From: an uncultured Eubacteriales bacterium
GTDB taxonomy: Bacteria; Bacillota; Clostridia; Oscillospirales; UBA644
Assembly (NCBI GenBank): GCA_934501435.1
Contig: CAKSTW010000001.1
Span: 248,001-312,000 of the forward strand
DNA: 64,000 nt
Direction of reading: 5' to 3'
Part shown: positions 1 to 8,980 of the stretch, in pieces
Numbering within the stretch: the first letter of the stretch is position 1
Layout of the letters: each line of letters starts with the position of its first letter
The notes under the pieces: generated by a model
The model's input: only the letters and a program-made list of their open reading frames with translations
Told to the model about the DNA's origin: nothing
Database searches by the model: none
Program-made: the position numbers and the translations under genes

Positions 1-1
1 A

Positions 2-853
2 GTTAAGATTCCTTTTTACAAAATTGACGTTGCAGACAAAACGGCTCTCGAAAAAGTTTTCGATGAAAACAAAATCACCTCGGTCGTTCATCTTGCGGGC
101 TTTAAGGCGGTCGGAGAATCCGTCCAGCTTCCGCTTAAATATTACAGAAACAATCTCGACACCACTTTCACTTTGCTTGAAGTAATGAAAGAAAAAGGCG
201 TTAAGAATTTTGTTTTCAGTTCCTCGGCAACCGTTTACGGCAAGCCCGAAAGAGTCCCCATCGACGAAACAATGCCTCTTTCCTGCACCAACCCGTACGG
301 AAGAACGAAACTTATGATAGAACAGATATTGACAGACGTTCATCACGCGGACAATGATCTTTCGGTCGTGCTTCTGAGATATTTCAATCCGATCGGAGCG
401 CATGAAAGCGGTCTCATCGGAGAAGAGCCGAACGGAATTCCCAACAACCTCCTCCCCTATATCACCCAGGTTGCCGCAGGCAAACTCGAAAAACTCAACG
501 TTTTCGGCGACGATTACGAAACGCATGACGGAACGGGCGTAAGAGACTATATTCATGTCGTAGACCTTGCAAAAGGACACGTCGCCGCGATAAAGTATAT
601 CGAAAAGAACCCGGGTCTTGAAGCGGTAAATCTCGGAACGGGCGTCGGATACAGCGTTCTCGATATCGTTCATGCCTTTGAAAAAGTAAACGGAATCAAA
701 ATTCCCTACCGCATAGCGCCGAGAAGAGCCGGAGACATTGCGGAATGTTACGCAAATCCCGAAAAAGCGGCTAAACTCTTCGGTTGGAAAGCCGAAAAGA
801 CGCTTGAGGATATGTGCAGAGACAGCTGGAGATGGCAGTCCAGCCACAAATAA
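2..853 (+). CDS. galE: UDP-glucose 4-epimerase, 3' part (5' end outside window)
   Basis: Interconverts UDP-galactose and UDP-glucose in the Leloir pathway, in the cytosol, with bound NAD. The reading frame is open to the left edge, so about 283 codons are present of the usual 330-340; the N-terminal Rossmann glycine motif lies outside. Visible are the VHLAGFKAVGES segment, the SSSATVYG strand and the catalytic YxxxK (YGRTK near 296-310), followed by the GVRDYIHVVDLA segment typical of GalE. An AGGAG site for the next gene follows 12 bases after the stop. The galactokinase gene is about 37 kb away on the other strand, so the Leloir genes are split here. Confidence 0.95.
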   Translation, partial: VKIPFYKIDVADKTALEKVFDENKITSVVHLAGFKAVGESVQLPLKYYRNNLDTTFTLLEVMKEKGVKNFVFSSSATVYGKPERVPIDETMPLSCTNPYGRTKLMIEQILTDVHHADNDLSVVLLRYFNPIGAHESGLIGEEPNGIPNNLLPYITQVAAGKLEKLNVFGDDYETHDGTGVRDYIHVVDLAKGHVAAIKYIEKNPGLEAVNLGTGVGYSVLDIVHAFEKVNGIKIPYRIAPRRAGDIAECYANPEKAAKLFGWKAEKTLEDMCRDSWRWQSSHK

Positions 854-865
854 ACAGGAGTTAAA

Positions 866-1687
866 ATGTTTTCTATCGACTCGCAGATATTAAAAAGCAA
901 TTCGCAGAGATGGCACTATTCCGAACTTTGCGAACTTGTATCGGCAACCGAAGAACGCTTTTCGGAGATCGCCGCCAAATCCTCCGAAAAAGACTATCAG
1001 GCGCTTCTCACCGATTTTTTCGGAAAAGCCGTTCTATACATCAAGGAGATCTACACGCTGCTTTACAACGGTTTTGCCGACGGAGCAATGACCCTTGCGG
1101 ACGAACTTTTCGAAAGTTCGGTAATTCTTTCCTTTATTGAAAAGAATAAAAACGACGAGGGAATTGCCGAAAGATATTTCGACAATATTGATCTTTCGTC
1201 GGTCGTTGACAGCATAAAACTCCTTTCCTTTCTCAAAGAAGGAGCGACAGACCCCGAAACGAAAACAGGGCTCGAAGACGCGATCGCAAGAAAGCAAAGG
1301 ACTTATTCCACCCTTAAAACAAAGCATATAAAATTTCTTTCCGACGGGGTTTTCCGCCCCTATTGGTGGCTCGGATTCAACCTCGAAGAGAAAACTTTTT
1401 CGGGGATACTCAAAAAGACCGTCTGGGAAAAGACTTTGTTCAAACATATTTACAATATGTCGAGGCACGGCGGACACAATGCGGTAAATCCTTACGAAAA
1501 CGGAGAGGGCGCGGTAATAAACGCCGACCCGTCGACCGAAGGGTTTCAGATACCTCTCTGTTTTGCGACCGCCTCTTTTGTGAATATAAGCAAGATAGTC
1601 TTCATGAACGACGAGATAGTTTTTTCAGATATTGAAGACAGGCTGAACAAAATAACAAAACCCATTTTCGCGGAAATCTGGAAATAA
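866..1687 (+). CDS. DUF5677-like protein of unknown function
   Basis: A 273-residue, probably soluble and mostly helical protein; no signal peptide or membrane segment is seen. The first half has a helical stretch with FGKAVLYIKEIYTLLYNGFADGAM followed by acidic helices, resembling the DUF5677 family, whose biochemical role is not known. The middle holds an aromatic patch (FRPYWWLGFN) and a later SRHGGHNAVNP motif. It starts at an ATG with a good AGGAG site 12 bases after galE, so it is probably co-transcribed with galE and ends at the shared terminator at 1693-1721. Assignment to DUF5677 is by eye. Confidence 0.7.
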   Translation: MFSIDSQILKSNSQRWHYSELCELVSATEERFSEIAAKSSEKDYQALLTDFFGKAVLYIKEIYTLLYNGFADGAMTLADELFESSVILSFIEKNKNDEGIAERYFDNIDLSSVVDSIKLLSFLKEGATDPETKTGLEDAIARKQRTYSTLKTKHIKFLSDGVFRPYWWLGFNLEEKTFSGILKKTVWEKTLFKHIYNMSRHGGHNAVNPYENGEGAVINADPSTEGFQIPLCFATASFVNISKIVFMNDEIVFSDIEDRLNKITKPIFAEIWK

Positions 1688-1692
1688 AATTA

Positions 1693-1721
1693 AGCCCCGG
1701 TATTGGCTACCGGGGCTTTTT
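1693..1721. terminator. Bidirectional intrinsic terminator
   Basis: A 10-bp perfect stem (AGCCCCGGTA / TACCGGGGCT) with a 5-base loop, followed by a T run on the plus strand. It lies between the convergent DUF5677-like gene and mtaB, so it can end the plus-strand transcript and lies immediately past the mtaB stop. Confidence 0.85.
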
Positions 1722-3007
1722 CATATCGTTTCGCCTATGCAGAAATCTTTTTCGGCGCCCGTAATAACGACGTTAACCAACGAATTTATTCCGAGCTGCT
1801 TTTTGATCTTCACTTTCACATAATCGACGGTATGTCCCTCCGAAAACTCCTGTCCGCTTTTTTCGATAAGGACTTCTCTTCCCTTTCCGATAAGGTCGGC
1901 ACGGTAGTTTTCCTCAAGTTCTTTTTCTATTGCGCCGATAATTTTCATTCTTTCGGATTTTATGCCGTCGGGAACTTTCTCCATTGTATACGCGACGGTT
2001 CCCTTTCGCGGAGAAAACGGAAAAAGATGAATTTTCGAAAAGCCGATATCCTTTACAAAATCGCAGGTTTTCGCAAACTCTTCCTCCGTTTCGCCGCAGA
2101 ACCCGACGATAACGTCTGTCGTTATCGCAACCGTCTCAAAAGTCTTTTTAAGCAGTTCGACCGAATGTTTGTATTCTTCTGCGGTATAGCGCCTGTTCAT
2201 TCTTTTGAGCGTTTCGGTGCAGCCGCTCTGCAGCGAAAGATGAAAATGCGGACAAAGATGAATGAGTTTCGACAGTCTGCCGACCGTTTCTTCGGTTATG
2301 AATTTAGGTTCGAGAGAACCGAGCCTGATCCTCTTTATTCCGTCAATCTTATCTATTCTTTCAAGCAGATCGCAAAGTCCGTAATCTTTTCCGTCAAGTC
2401 CGTAACTTGTCAGATGTATTCCCGTGACGACTATTTCCTTATATCCCGAACGGACAAGCGCGCTTATTTCGTTATACGCCTCATCTATGTCTTTACTGCG
2501 AATTCTGCCTCTGGCGTAAGGAATTATGCAGTAAGTGCAGAAATTATTGCAGCCGTCCTGAATTTTGACCGTTGCTCTGACCCTGTCGTCGCGGTCGGAA
2601 AGCATTTTTTCAAAGTCGACGGGATTTGTCATATCGGAAACTTCGACAATTTTTTCACCGCTTTCAAGAAAACGCCTTACGGTCGCGGCAATTTCGGATT
2701 TATTTTTCGAGCCGTAAACCACGTCCGCGAAATCGAGGCTTCCGTCGTCGCATATCTGGGAATAACAGCCGACGACGACGAGAACGCAGCCGGGGTTTTC
2801 CCTTTTTGCGCGGCGGGCAAACTGACGGCTTTTCCGGGCGCTCTCCTCCGTCACGGCGCAGGTGTTTATAATGACGATATCCGACGGTTTGCCGAACTCG
2901 ACTCTTTTGAACCCCTCTTCTTCGAATTTTTCGCAAATTACGTTCGATTCGTAAGCGTTTACCTTACAGCCGAGGGTGTGTATTGAAAATGTGCAGACTT
3001 TATCCAT
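1721..3007 (-). CDS. mtaB: tRNA-t6A37 methylthiotransferase MtaB
   Basis: Radical-SAM enzyme that adds a methylthio group to t6A at position 37 of tRNAs, giving ms2t6A. The N-terminal domain has the three cluster cysteines C14, C50 and C81 (TLGCKVNAYES, NTCAVTEESA, VGCY); the radical-SAM motif CNNFCTYC gives C153, C157 and C160; a TRAM-like RNA-binding tail ends the 428-residue protein. I start it at the ATG at 3007, 6 bases after GGAAG, and not at an upstream TTG that would add 17 residues. It is divergent from the glycosidase-like gene and looks monocistronic. MtaB is preferred to MiaB from the KVNAYES signature and length. Confidence 0.93.
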   Translation of the reverse strand: MDKVCTFSIHTLGCKVNAYESNVICEKFEEEGFKRVEFGKPSDIVIINTCAVTEESARKSRQFARRAKRENPGCVLVVVGCYSQICDDGSLDFADVVYGSKNKSEIAATVRRFLESGEKIVEVSDMTNPVDFEKMLSDRDDRVRATVKIQDGCNNFCTYCIIPYARGRIRSKDIDEAYNEISALVRSGYKEIVVTGIHLTSYGLDGKDYGLCDLLERIDKIDGIKRIRLGSLEPKFITEETVGRLSKLIHLCPHFHLSLQSGCTETLKRMNRRYTAEEYKHSVELLKKTFETVAITTDVIVGFCGETEEEFAKTCDFVKDIGFSKIHLFPFSPRKGTVAYTMEKVPDGIKSERMKIIGAIEKELEENYRADLIGKGREVLIEKSGQEFSEGHTVDYVKVKIKKQLGINSLVNVVITGAEKDFCIGETI

Positions 3008-3083
3008 ATCGTTCTTCCGATCGCTCTTTTTTGATATAATACCATACTTTTTCAACAAATTTATGATAAAAATAGCAACTCGC

Positions 3084-3112
3084 TTGTAAAGAGTATGGTG
3101 ATATGATAAAAT
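3084..3112 (+). promoter_or_regulatory. Sigma-A-type promoter for the glycosidase-like gene
   Basis: TTGTAA, 17 bases, TAAAAT. It lies about 30 bases before the ATG at 3140, whose Shine-Dalgarno site is a strong AAAGGAG. Confidence 0.6.
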
Positions 3113-3139
3113 GAGTTATAAAACAAAGGAGAATCAGCG

Positions 3140-5287
3140 ATGAAAAACGCCGACCTGAAACAACGGAATATCGCGTTCTACACCTCCGAAGGCTACTGCC
3201 CCGAAACGGATCTGAACGCAGGCATCGTAATAATCAAAAGCGATTTCAAAACCGCGAAGAAAAAAATCTCATCGTGGAAAAAGAAGGGTTATTCCGTACA
3301 TTTTTCGGTAAATCTTTCATGGGGAGATTTCTCCGAATACCTTAACGGAAAATACGACGACATAAATCACTGGGACGAAGTTCAGACCGACCGCGACGGC
3401 AAGGTCATTTTCCACGGTCCGAACATCCCGTATATCGTTCCGACAGTCGCTTTCAACAACTATATTTTAACGAAACTTCTGCCGATAATCGACTGCGGGA
3501 TCGATGCCGTACACATTGAAGAACCGTACTTTTTTGTTAAAAGCGGATACAGCAATGCGTTCAGAAAAGAATGGGAACTTTATTTCAAGAAGCCCTATTC
3601 CCCCGTTGCCGACGACATAAATTCACAGTATCTCGCGTCCGTCCTCAAGGGAAAACTCACATACAGAAGCATTGTTTTCCTCGCAACGGCGCTGAAAAGT
3701 TACGCAAAATACCACGCGGACAAAGATCTCAAGATATTGGTCCAGACCCGAGGCTTTTTAAGCAATATCCACAACAAAACGATAACCCCGATTAAGAAGA
3801 TAACCGAAAGCAAATATATCGACGGAATCGTCGTCGAGGCAGACTCCTTAACTCAGGTAATAAGCGAAGATTCAAAAACCGACTCCCGCCTTTTCGAAGC
3901 GGCTTTTATCGAATTCAACTCTATGAAGGAATGTCTGCGTTTCGACGATAAAGAAATATGGTTTTCGTTCGATTCACTCCATAAAAATCCGCTTGCAACA
4001 TGGGAAGAGCAGAAAACCGTTTTTCTGACGAAATTCTGCGCGGCGCTCCTTGTTCCGGACGTCAACAACTATATTATGGCAAAAAATCCCGAAAACGAAT
4101 ATATAAACGGCAGAACGGAGGTCCCGGCGGAATATTCCGCAATGCTCCAGAATTTTATAAACATACTTTCCAAACCGCAAGAAAAGAATCTGCAGGAATG
4201 GGAGGGTACGGACGATAACCCGATAGGAATCTTCATTTCCGACAACAGTATGTTCCAGCAGATATACCCCGCAGACGACGCTTACGGAAACATCAACCGC
4301 AAGGACATAAACGACTTCAACGATTTTTACGGGCTTGCGCACCCGTTCTTTTCGGGCGGGCAGAAGATCAGTATGATACCTGTAGACCACGTCATTTCCG
4401 ACACCCGTTATCTCAACAATTATAACGTAATGCTGTTGAGCTACGACTTTATGAAGCCGTCGCGCCCGTCTCTTCACTACGCAATAAACGAATGGGTCCG
4501 TTCGGGCGGAGTGCTTGTCGTGGCGGGAACGGACAACGACAGTTACAACGGACTTGACAGTTGGTGGAATACTCCCCCGAACGACTATAAAAACCCGATG
4601 CAGCACCTTTTCGAAATGCTCGGAGTAACAAAACAGACAGCAGGTCTTCTCGAAAAAATCAAAAAGACGAGCCGTTTTTCAAAAATTCTCTCGGACGGGA
4701 TTTTCCCCGTAGGAAACGGATTTTTTGCATATTTCCCCGAAAGACCGTCAAGATGTATGTCGGACAAGGTCTATTCCGACTATCTGCGGGAACTTGTTTT
4801 CACTGCAGTCGCAAAAAAGAAGTTCTCTTTCATTTCAAAAGCGCACTATTCCCTGCGGAAAGGTCCTTACAAGATAATTGCCGATATTTCAAACGGAAAC
4901 TCCTCGTATTCTTCTGACGGACTGTTCTGCGACCTTATCAGCCCCGAAGTTCCGATAACCGAAAATGTTTCTCTGTCCGAAAACCCGTATCTGTTTGTCT
5001 ACGACCTCAATAATAAACACGACGAAGATTTTGACATAATAGCGGCGACTGGCAAGACTTACGATATCAGGATAAAAGAAAACGAGATAGTTTTCAAAGT
5101 AAAACCCATGGCGGGAACAGACGGTTATCTCAGATTTTACTATCCGCACGACTGCACCGTTGAAATAAACGGCGAAGAAGCCGAAATTATCGAAGACGTA
5201 CAAAAAAGCAAAACGACAAGGATAAGGATCCCGGAAAGTGACAAACCCCTTACGGTCAGAATCAACAGAATAAGGAAAACAGTATGA
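3140..5287 (+). CDS. Putative glycoside-hydrolase-like protein (TIM barrel plus glutaminase-like domain)
   Basis: A 715-residue protein without signal peptide, so probably cytosolic. About residues 20-350 read like a TIM barrel, with GIDAVHIEEPYFF (candidate acidic residues after a strand) and later KEIWFSFDS. About residues 365-480 resemble the class-I-glutaminase-like flap of GH42-type beta-galactosidases (NNYNVMLLSYDFM, then NEWVRSGGVLVVAGTDND). The C-terminus ends in beta-rich segments. This layout suggests action on a glycoside, but I cannot place it in a numbered GH family and the catalytic pair is not certain. The stop overlaps the next gene, a beta-phosphoglucomutase-like phosphatase, by 4 bases, which supports a shared sugar pathway. 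Confidence 0.55.
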   Translation: MKNADLKQRNIAFYTSEGYCPETDLNAGIVIIKSDFKTAKKKISSWKKKGYSVHFSVNLSWGDFSEYLNGKYDDINHWDEVQTDRDGKVIFHGPNIPYIVPTVAFNNYILTKLLPIIDCGIDAVHIEEPYFFVKSGYSNAFRKEWELYFKKPYSPVADDINSQYLASVLKGKLTYRSIVFLATALKSYAKYHADKDLKILVQTRGFLSNIHNKTITPIKKITESKYIDGIVVEADSLTQVISEDSKTDSRLFEAAFIEFNSMKECLRFDDKEIWFSFDSLHKNPLATWEEQKTVFLTKFCAALLVPDVNNYIMAKNPENEYINGRTEVPAEYSAMLQNFINILSKPQEKNLQEWEGTDDNPIGIFISDNSMFQQIYPADDAYGNINRKDINDFNDFYGLAHPFFSGGQKISMIPVDHVISDTRYLNNYNVMLLSYDFMKPSRPSLHYAINEWVRSGGVLVVAGTDNDSYNGLDSWWNTPPNDYKNPMQHLFEMLGVTKQTAGLLEKIKKTSRFSKILSDGIFPVGNGFFAYFPERPSRCMSDKVYSDYLRELVFTAVAKKKFSFISKAHYSLRKGPYKIIADISNGNSSYSSDGLFCDLISPEVPITENVSLSENPYLFVYDLNNKHDEDFDIIAATGKTYDIRIKENEIVFKVKPMAGTDGYLRFYYPHDCTVEINGEEAEIIEDVQKSKTTRIRIPESDKPLTVRINRIRKTV

Positions 5288-5937
5288 CTATTTACGACAA
5301 CCTGGAATTTGACGGTGCTCTTTTTGATATGGACGGTCTTGTTCTCGACACCGAAAAAACATATCACAAAGTATGGAAAGAAGCCGGAAAAGCCTACGGA
5401 TATAACGTTACCGAAGAAATGGTATCCGCTCTTATGGGCGGCGGATATGACAATACAAAGGCGATGTTCGAAAGAATTTTCGGCAAAGAGTTTCCGTTTG
5501 ACAAGGTAAGAAAACTCAGAACGGAAATGCTCAATGAAATTTTTGAAAAAACCCCGCCCGAAATAAAGCCCGGATTTAAGGAACTTATTTCTTACTTAAA
5601 GAAAACCGGCAGAAAAACCGCTCTTGCGACCTCGACAGAACGTTCGAGGGCAATGAATTTGCTGAGAGATGCGGGAGTTGACGAAAACGCTTTTGACGGG
5701 ACGGTATGCGGAGACGAAGTAACGGAGAGCAAACCTGACCCCGAAATATTCATAAAAGCCGCCGCAAAAATCGGCGTTCCGCCGTCACGCTGCCTTGTTT
5801 TCGAGGATTCGTTTAACGGGATACGAGCGGCGCACGCTGCGGGCGCAATTCCGATAATGGTCCCCGATACGGTATTCCCGACCGAAGAAATAAAAACTCT
5901 TTGTTTCAGAGTTCAGAAAACGCTCTGGAGGCTTTAA
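5284..5937 (+). CDS. HAD-superfamily hydrolase, beta-phosphoglucomutase-like
   Basis: A 217-residue cytosolic HAD enzyme. Motif I is FDMDGLVLDTE with nucleophile D15 and acid/base D17; a helical cap follows; motif II is the ATSTERS strand; the motif III lysine is in ESKPDPEIF; motif IV is EDSFNGIRAA. The cap type and DGLVLDTE signature place it with sugar-phosphate phosphatases and beta-phosphoglucomutases; sequence alone does not separate these. The ATG overlaps the stop of the glycosidase-like gene (ATGA), so translation is likely coupled. A bidirectional terminator follows at 6066-6091. Confidence 0.88.
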   Translation: MTIYDNLEFDGALFDMDGLVLDTEKTYHKVWKEAGKAYGYNVTEEMVSALMGGGYDNTKAMFERIFGKEFPFDKVRKLRTEMLNEIFEKTPPEIKPGFKELISYLKKTGRKTALATSTERSRAMNLLRDAGVDENAFDGTVCGDEVTESKPDPEIFIKAAAKIGVPPSRCLVFEDSFNGIRAAHAAGAIPIMVPDTVFPTEEIKTLCFRVQKTLWRL

Positions 5938-6065
5938 CATAAAAATTCAAAGCGGCGGTATAACGTTTTTTTAGACGATGATCGTTTTGTCCGGCAACAC
6001 CCGGAGACTCTTTCGTAAGAAAAAACCGCTTTCCCGATCGTTTCTGTCGCCTGACAATAATAAAA

Positions 6066-6100
6066 CTCCCGATTTCGAAAGAAATCGGGAGAATTTTTTA
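6066..6100. terminator. Bidirectional intrinsic terminator
   Basis: An 11-bp perfect stem (CTCCCGATTTC / GAAATCGGGAG, loop GAAA), with T-rich sequence on the plus side and on the minus side. It ends the HAD gene on the plus strand and the seven-gene minus-strand operon. Confidence 0.85.
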
Positions 6101-7525
6101 TTTTCGCGCGGATATAAGGTTTTTATAAAAGCGAACAGCGCCGGGAAGGCAGTTATACTCAATATTTTCGTTGAGTCCGTGCATTCCTTTCATCTGTTCG
6201 GGTCCGAAAATCACGGGCGCGAAACGGATACAGCTTTTACATATCGGCTGATAGAACTGCGCGTCCGTTGCCCCTGTCATAACGTAAGGACTTGACGCAA
6301 GCCCCGGAAACGTTTTTGCAACGGTATCTTCAACAAGTCTGAAGGCGTCTCCGTTAATATCCACGGGCGGAGTGTAGTCGTTTGAATGAATGACTTCCGT
6401 CTCAAGACCGTATTTTTTTGCAAGACCTTTTATTATTTCAAGGCTTTCCTTTTCACCCTGGTGAGGAATAAAACGCATATTCGCGCCTACCGACGCTTCC
6501 TGAGGGATTACGTTATAGGCGTCGGAACCCGACATCGTCGTAAAAGCAATGGTCGTTTTAAGCATGGCGCCCGCCTGAGCGCTCATTGAGGGCAGCAGTT
6601 TTTTAAGAAGAGGACCGAAAAGCCAGAGATTTCCGAAAACAAAACGAAGTCCGAAAGGCGCGTAAGGAGCAAGTGTCGAAAACATTGCAGAGACTTCGGG
6701 AAGCATCTTCTTTTTGAACGGAGAATGTTTTTCGACCTCGTTGACAAACGCCGCAAGCCTTGCGACAGGAGTATTTTTCGAGGGAGCGGAAGCGTGTCCG
6801 CCCGTGCTTTTCGCAGTGAATTTCACATCGGCTTTTCCCTTTTCGAAAACGCCTATCATGGCAAAATTGCCGTGAATTCCTCCGATGGGATCGGTAATTA
6901 TAGCGCCGCCCTCGTCGCAGACGAGAAACAATTCGACGCCGCGGCGTTTAAGTTCTTCAACGATTTTCGGAGCGCCGTCTCCCGCCCATTCCTCGGTGCA
7001 GGAAGACGCAAGATAAACGTCGGTCGGAGGAACATATCCCTCGGCGAGAAGTTCTTCGGCAGCTTCAAAAAACGCCATGACGGAACTTTTCGTATCGGCT
7101 GCCCCTCTGCCCCAGACTTTTCCGTCGGCGATATCTCCCGAAAAAGGTTCGTGTTCCCATTTTCCCTCGGCGGGAACGACGTCCTGATGGCTCATAAGCA
7201 AAATGGGCTTTTCGGACGACTCACCTTTCCAATAGTAGAGCAGATTTCCGTCGATTTCGGTCTTTTCGAGTTTTTCGTGGACAAGCGGGAAAAGTTTTTC
7301 CAGAACCTTATGAAAGCCCCTGAATCTTTCCTCGTCGTGAACGTTCGCGTAAGACGTCGTATCGTATTTTATCATCTCGGAAAGTTTCTGCGCGAGACGG
7401 AGAGACTCCTCTTCCTTTTCGGACGCCCGGTAATCGGAAGTTTTTCCCGTCATAAAAACCGTGCGTAGAAGCGCGATAAGTAAAAGCAAAACGATAATTC
7501 CCGGAATTATCAGCAGATAGATCAT
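6098..7525 (-). CDS. M20-family metallopeptidase, membrane-anchored
   Basis: A 475-residue zinc amidohydrolase/carboxypeptidase of the M20 family (PM20D1/Gly-X carboxypeptidase type). An N-terminal hydrophobic helix (about residues 2-25) suggests a membrane anchor. Metal and catalytic motifs are SHQDVVPAEG (His, Asp), GRGAADTKSS (bridging Asp), STCTEE-like SSCTEEWAGDG (catalytic Glu), CDEGG, and MHGLNENI near the end (His ligand). A dimerisation domain sits between. It is the last gene of the operon, overlapping the upstream permease gene by 4 bases, so it probably cleaves a peptide or N-acyl amino acid handled by those proteins; the substrate is unknown. Confidence 0.88.
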   Translation of the reverse strand: MIYLLIIPGIIVLLLLIALLRTVFMTGKTSDYRASEKEEESLRLAQKLSEMIKYDTTSYANVHDEERFRGFHKVLEKLFPLVHEKLEKTEIDGNLLYYWKGESSEKPILLMSHQDVVPAEGKWEHEPFSGDIADGKVWGRGAADTKSSVMAFFEAAEELLAEGYVPPTDVYLASSCTEEWAGDGAPKIVEELKRRGVELFLVCDEGGAIITDPIGGIHGNFAMIGVFEKGKADVKFTAKSTGGHASAPSKNTPVARLAAFVNEVEKHSPFKKKMLPEVSAMFSTLAPYAPFGLRFVFGNLWLFGPLLKKLLPSMSAQAGAMLKTTIAFTTMSGSDAYNVIPQEASVGANMRFIPHQGEKESLEIIKGLAKKYGLETEVIHSNDYTPPVDINGDAFRLVEDTVAKTFPGLASSPYVMTGATDAQFYQPICKSCIRFAPVIFGPEQMKGMHGLNENIEYNCLPGAVRFYKNLISARK

Positions 7526-8205
7526 TTATTTTCACCCTGTTTCTGTTTTTTATAGAAGAAAAACGCAATTCCTATCGCGATAGCGCCGGAGGGAATTATC
7601 ATAAAACTTGTCGACGAGACAAGCGTCGGAACAAGAATGAAAAGCACGCTCATAAATACAAGAGGAACAAGCGCAATCTTCATATTTTTACGGTAATATT
7701 TGTAAGCCATGGCACCGAACAGCGCGGGAACGACATTATCGAATGCGGGCGCAAGCACCGGGCTTTGCAATATCGGCTGTAAAGGCGCAAGAAGCAGAAC
7801 GCCGAGCGCAAGAATAAGGATAGTGACAAGAGACGACGTCGCTATCGACAACGTCGAGATTATCTCGTTTTCCGCAGTTCCCGTTTTCGCCCCTACCATA
7901 TCCCTTGCGTTTACCGCGCACGGGATCTTCATATTTATAAGATTTCCCGTTATAAACGCAAGATAACCGCCGCCCGCACCGAGCATAGGCGTATAGATAA
8001 GAAATTCGGCGATACTGCTTATAAACCAGATAAGTCCCACTGAAAGAAAAGCCTTTGCGACAGCCGAAAGATCGGGATACGAGCCGAGGAAATATCCCAT
8101 AAGGAAAGGCGCGCCGACAAGCAGAACAAGAGTGATTATACTTACGGCTCTTCCGATTATATGTGTTTTTTTGCTGTATTCGGACCAGCGTTCGTTGTTA
8201 TCCAT
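7522..8205 (-). CDS. Multipass membrane protein, putative transporter subunit
   Basis: A 227-residue protein with about six hydrophobic segments (near residues 18-38, 48-72, 78-95, 125-150, 160-180, 187-218) and a basic C-terminal end. The AGGGYLAFITGNLINMKIPCA segment and a later KTGTAENEI are the most distinctive. It lies directly between a DUF5058-like gene and the M20 peptidase gene with a spacing of 4 bases and an overlap of 4 bases. I infer that the two membrane proteins form one transporter, but no direct functional signature is visible. Confidence 0.7.
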   Translation of the reverse strand: MDNNERWSEYSKKTHIIGRAVSIITLVLLVGAPFLMGYFLGSYPDLSAVAKAFLSVGLIWFISSIAEFLIYTPMLGAGGGYLAFITGNLINMKIPCAVNARDMVGAKTGTAENEIISTLSIATSSLVTILILALGVLLLAPLQPILQSPVLAPAFDNVVPALFGAMAYKYYRKNMKIALVPLVFMSVLFILVPTLVSSTSFMIIPSGAIAIGIAFFFYKKQKQGENK

Positions 8206-8209
8206 AATT

Positions 8210-8968
8210 TCACGCTCCCTTTATAAGATTTACGACGACGGCGGCAGCCATACCTATTATCATACTGCCCGCAATCGAGAAATTGTCGACCCACGAAAGT
8301 TTTTTCTTTTCGGAAAGAAATACGAAAAGAGCCATTACCGCCGCGGCAACAAGAGAAACGATTATCGGCGTAAAATCTCCCGTAAAGGTAAAAAGTCCGT
8401 TACCGGAGATAAAAGAACCTATGTAACTTCCCATATACGCGCTGACAAGACCTATAAACATGGCGGTCATCGCGGTATCTCCGAAACCTGCGGCAGAAGC
8501 CCCACCCGGTTTTCCGCTGAGTTTTTTCGTATATTTCTTGTTGAAGAAAATCGAAAGGAGCATTCCCCAGATTATACATACGCTCATAAGGAGTGCGATG
8601 GTCGGGAAAGCGGAAGTCGTCATGGTAGACGCCGAAAGTTGACCTATGCCGACCTGTTCGGCGGCGGCTGTCGCGACCTGTGTTTCGTAATGCAAAGCGC
8701 CGATTACCGAAAGACGGAGCCACGGCCACGGCGTTCCGAGACTTCCCGAAAGCGCGATAACTCCGATAAGGATACCGATACTCGGAAGAGCCGAAAATGT
8801 AGCGCTCGAAACTATGACCCTTTTCATCTTCGTCACGTCCATGCCGATTGCTTTCCCCGCCCTGTAAGCCCTGACGAGAAAAACAACGCAGACGATGGCG
8901 ACGAATGCGACTATTCCGCCGCATATAAGATACATAGGAGCGCTGTTGAGTTTTTCCAATACAGACAT
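8210..8968 (-). CDS. DUF5058-family membrane protein
   Basis: A 252-residue membrane protein with about seven hydrophobic segments and the pattern of the DUF5058 family (N-terminal helix, then RAYRAGKAIGMD, then SATFSALPSIGILIGVIALSG). DUF5058 proteins have no proven function; in this operon the gene precedes a second multipass gene and an M20 peptidase, so uptake or export of a peptide-like compound is a reasonable inference. The ATG at 8968 has a CAGGGA site. Alternative: any small-solute permease component. Confidence 0.72.
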   Translation of the reverse strand: MSVLEKLNSAPMYLICGGIVAFVAIVCVVFLVRAYRAGKAIGMDVTKMKRVIVSSATFSALPSIGILIGVIALSGSLGTPWPWLRLSVIGALHYETQVATAAAEQVGIGQLSASTMTTSAFPTIALLMSVCIIWGMLLSIFFNKKYTKKLSGKPGGASAAGFGDTAMTAMFIGLVSAYMGSYIGSFISGNGLFTFTGDFTPIIVSLVAAAVMALFVFLSEKKKLSWVDNFSIAGSMIIGMAAAVVVNLIKGA

Positions 8969-8980
8969 ATTTTTCCCTGC

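Noticed and set aside
1703..2986. A 427-codon plus-strand frame opposite mtaB
   Set aside because: Antisense to MtaB and begins inside the terminator; Cys-Phe-rich nonsense composition.
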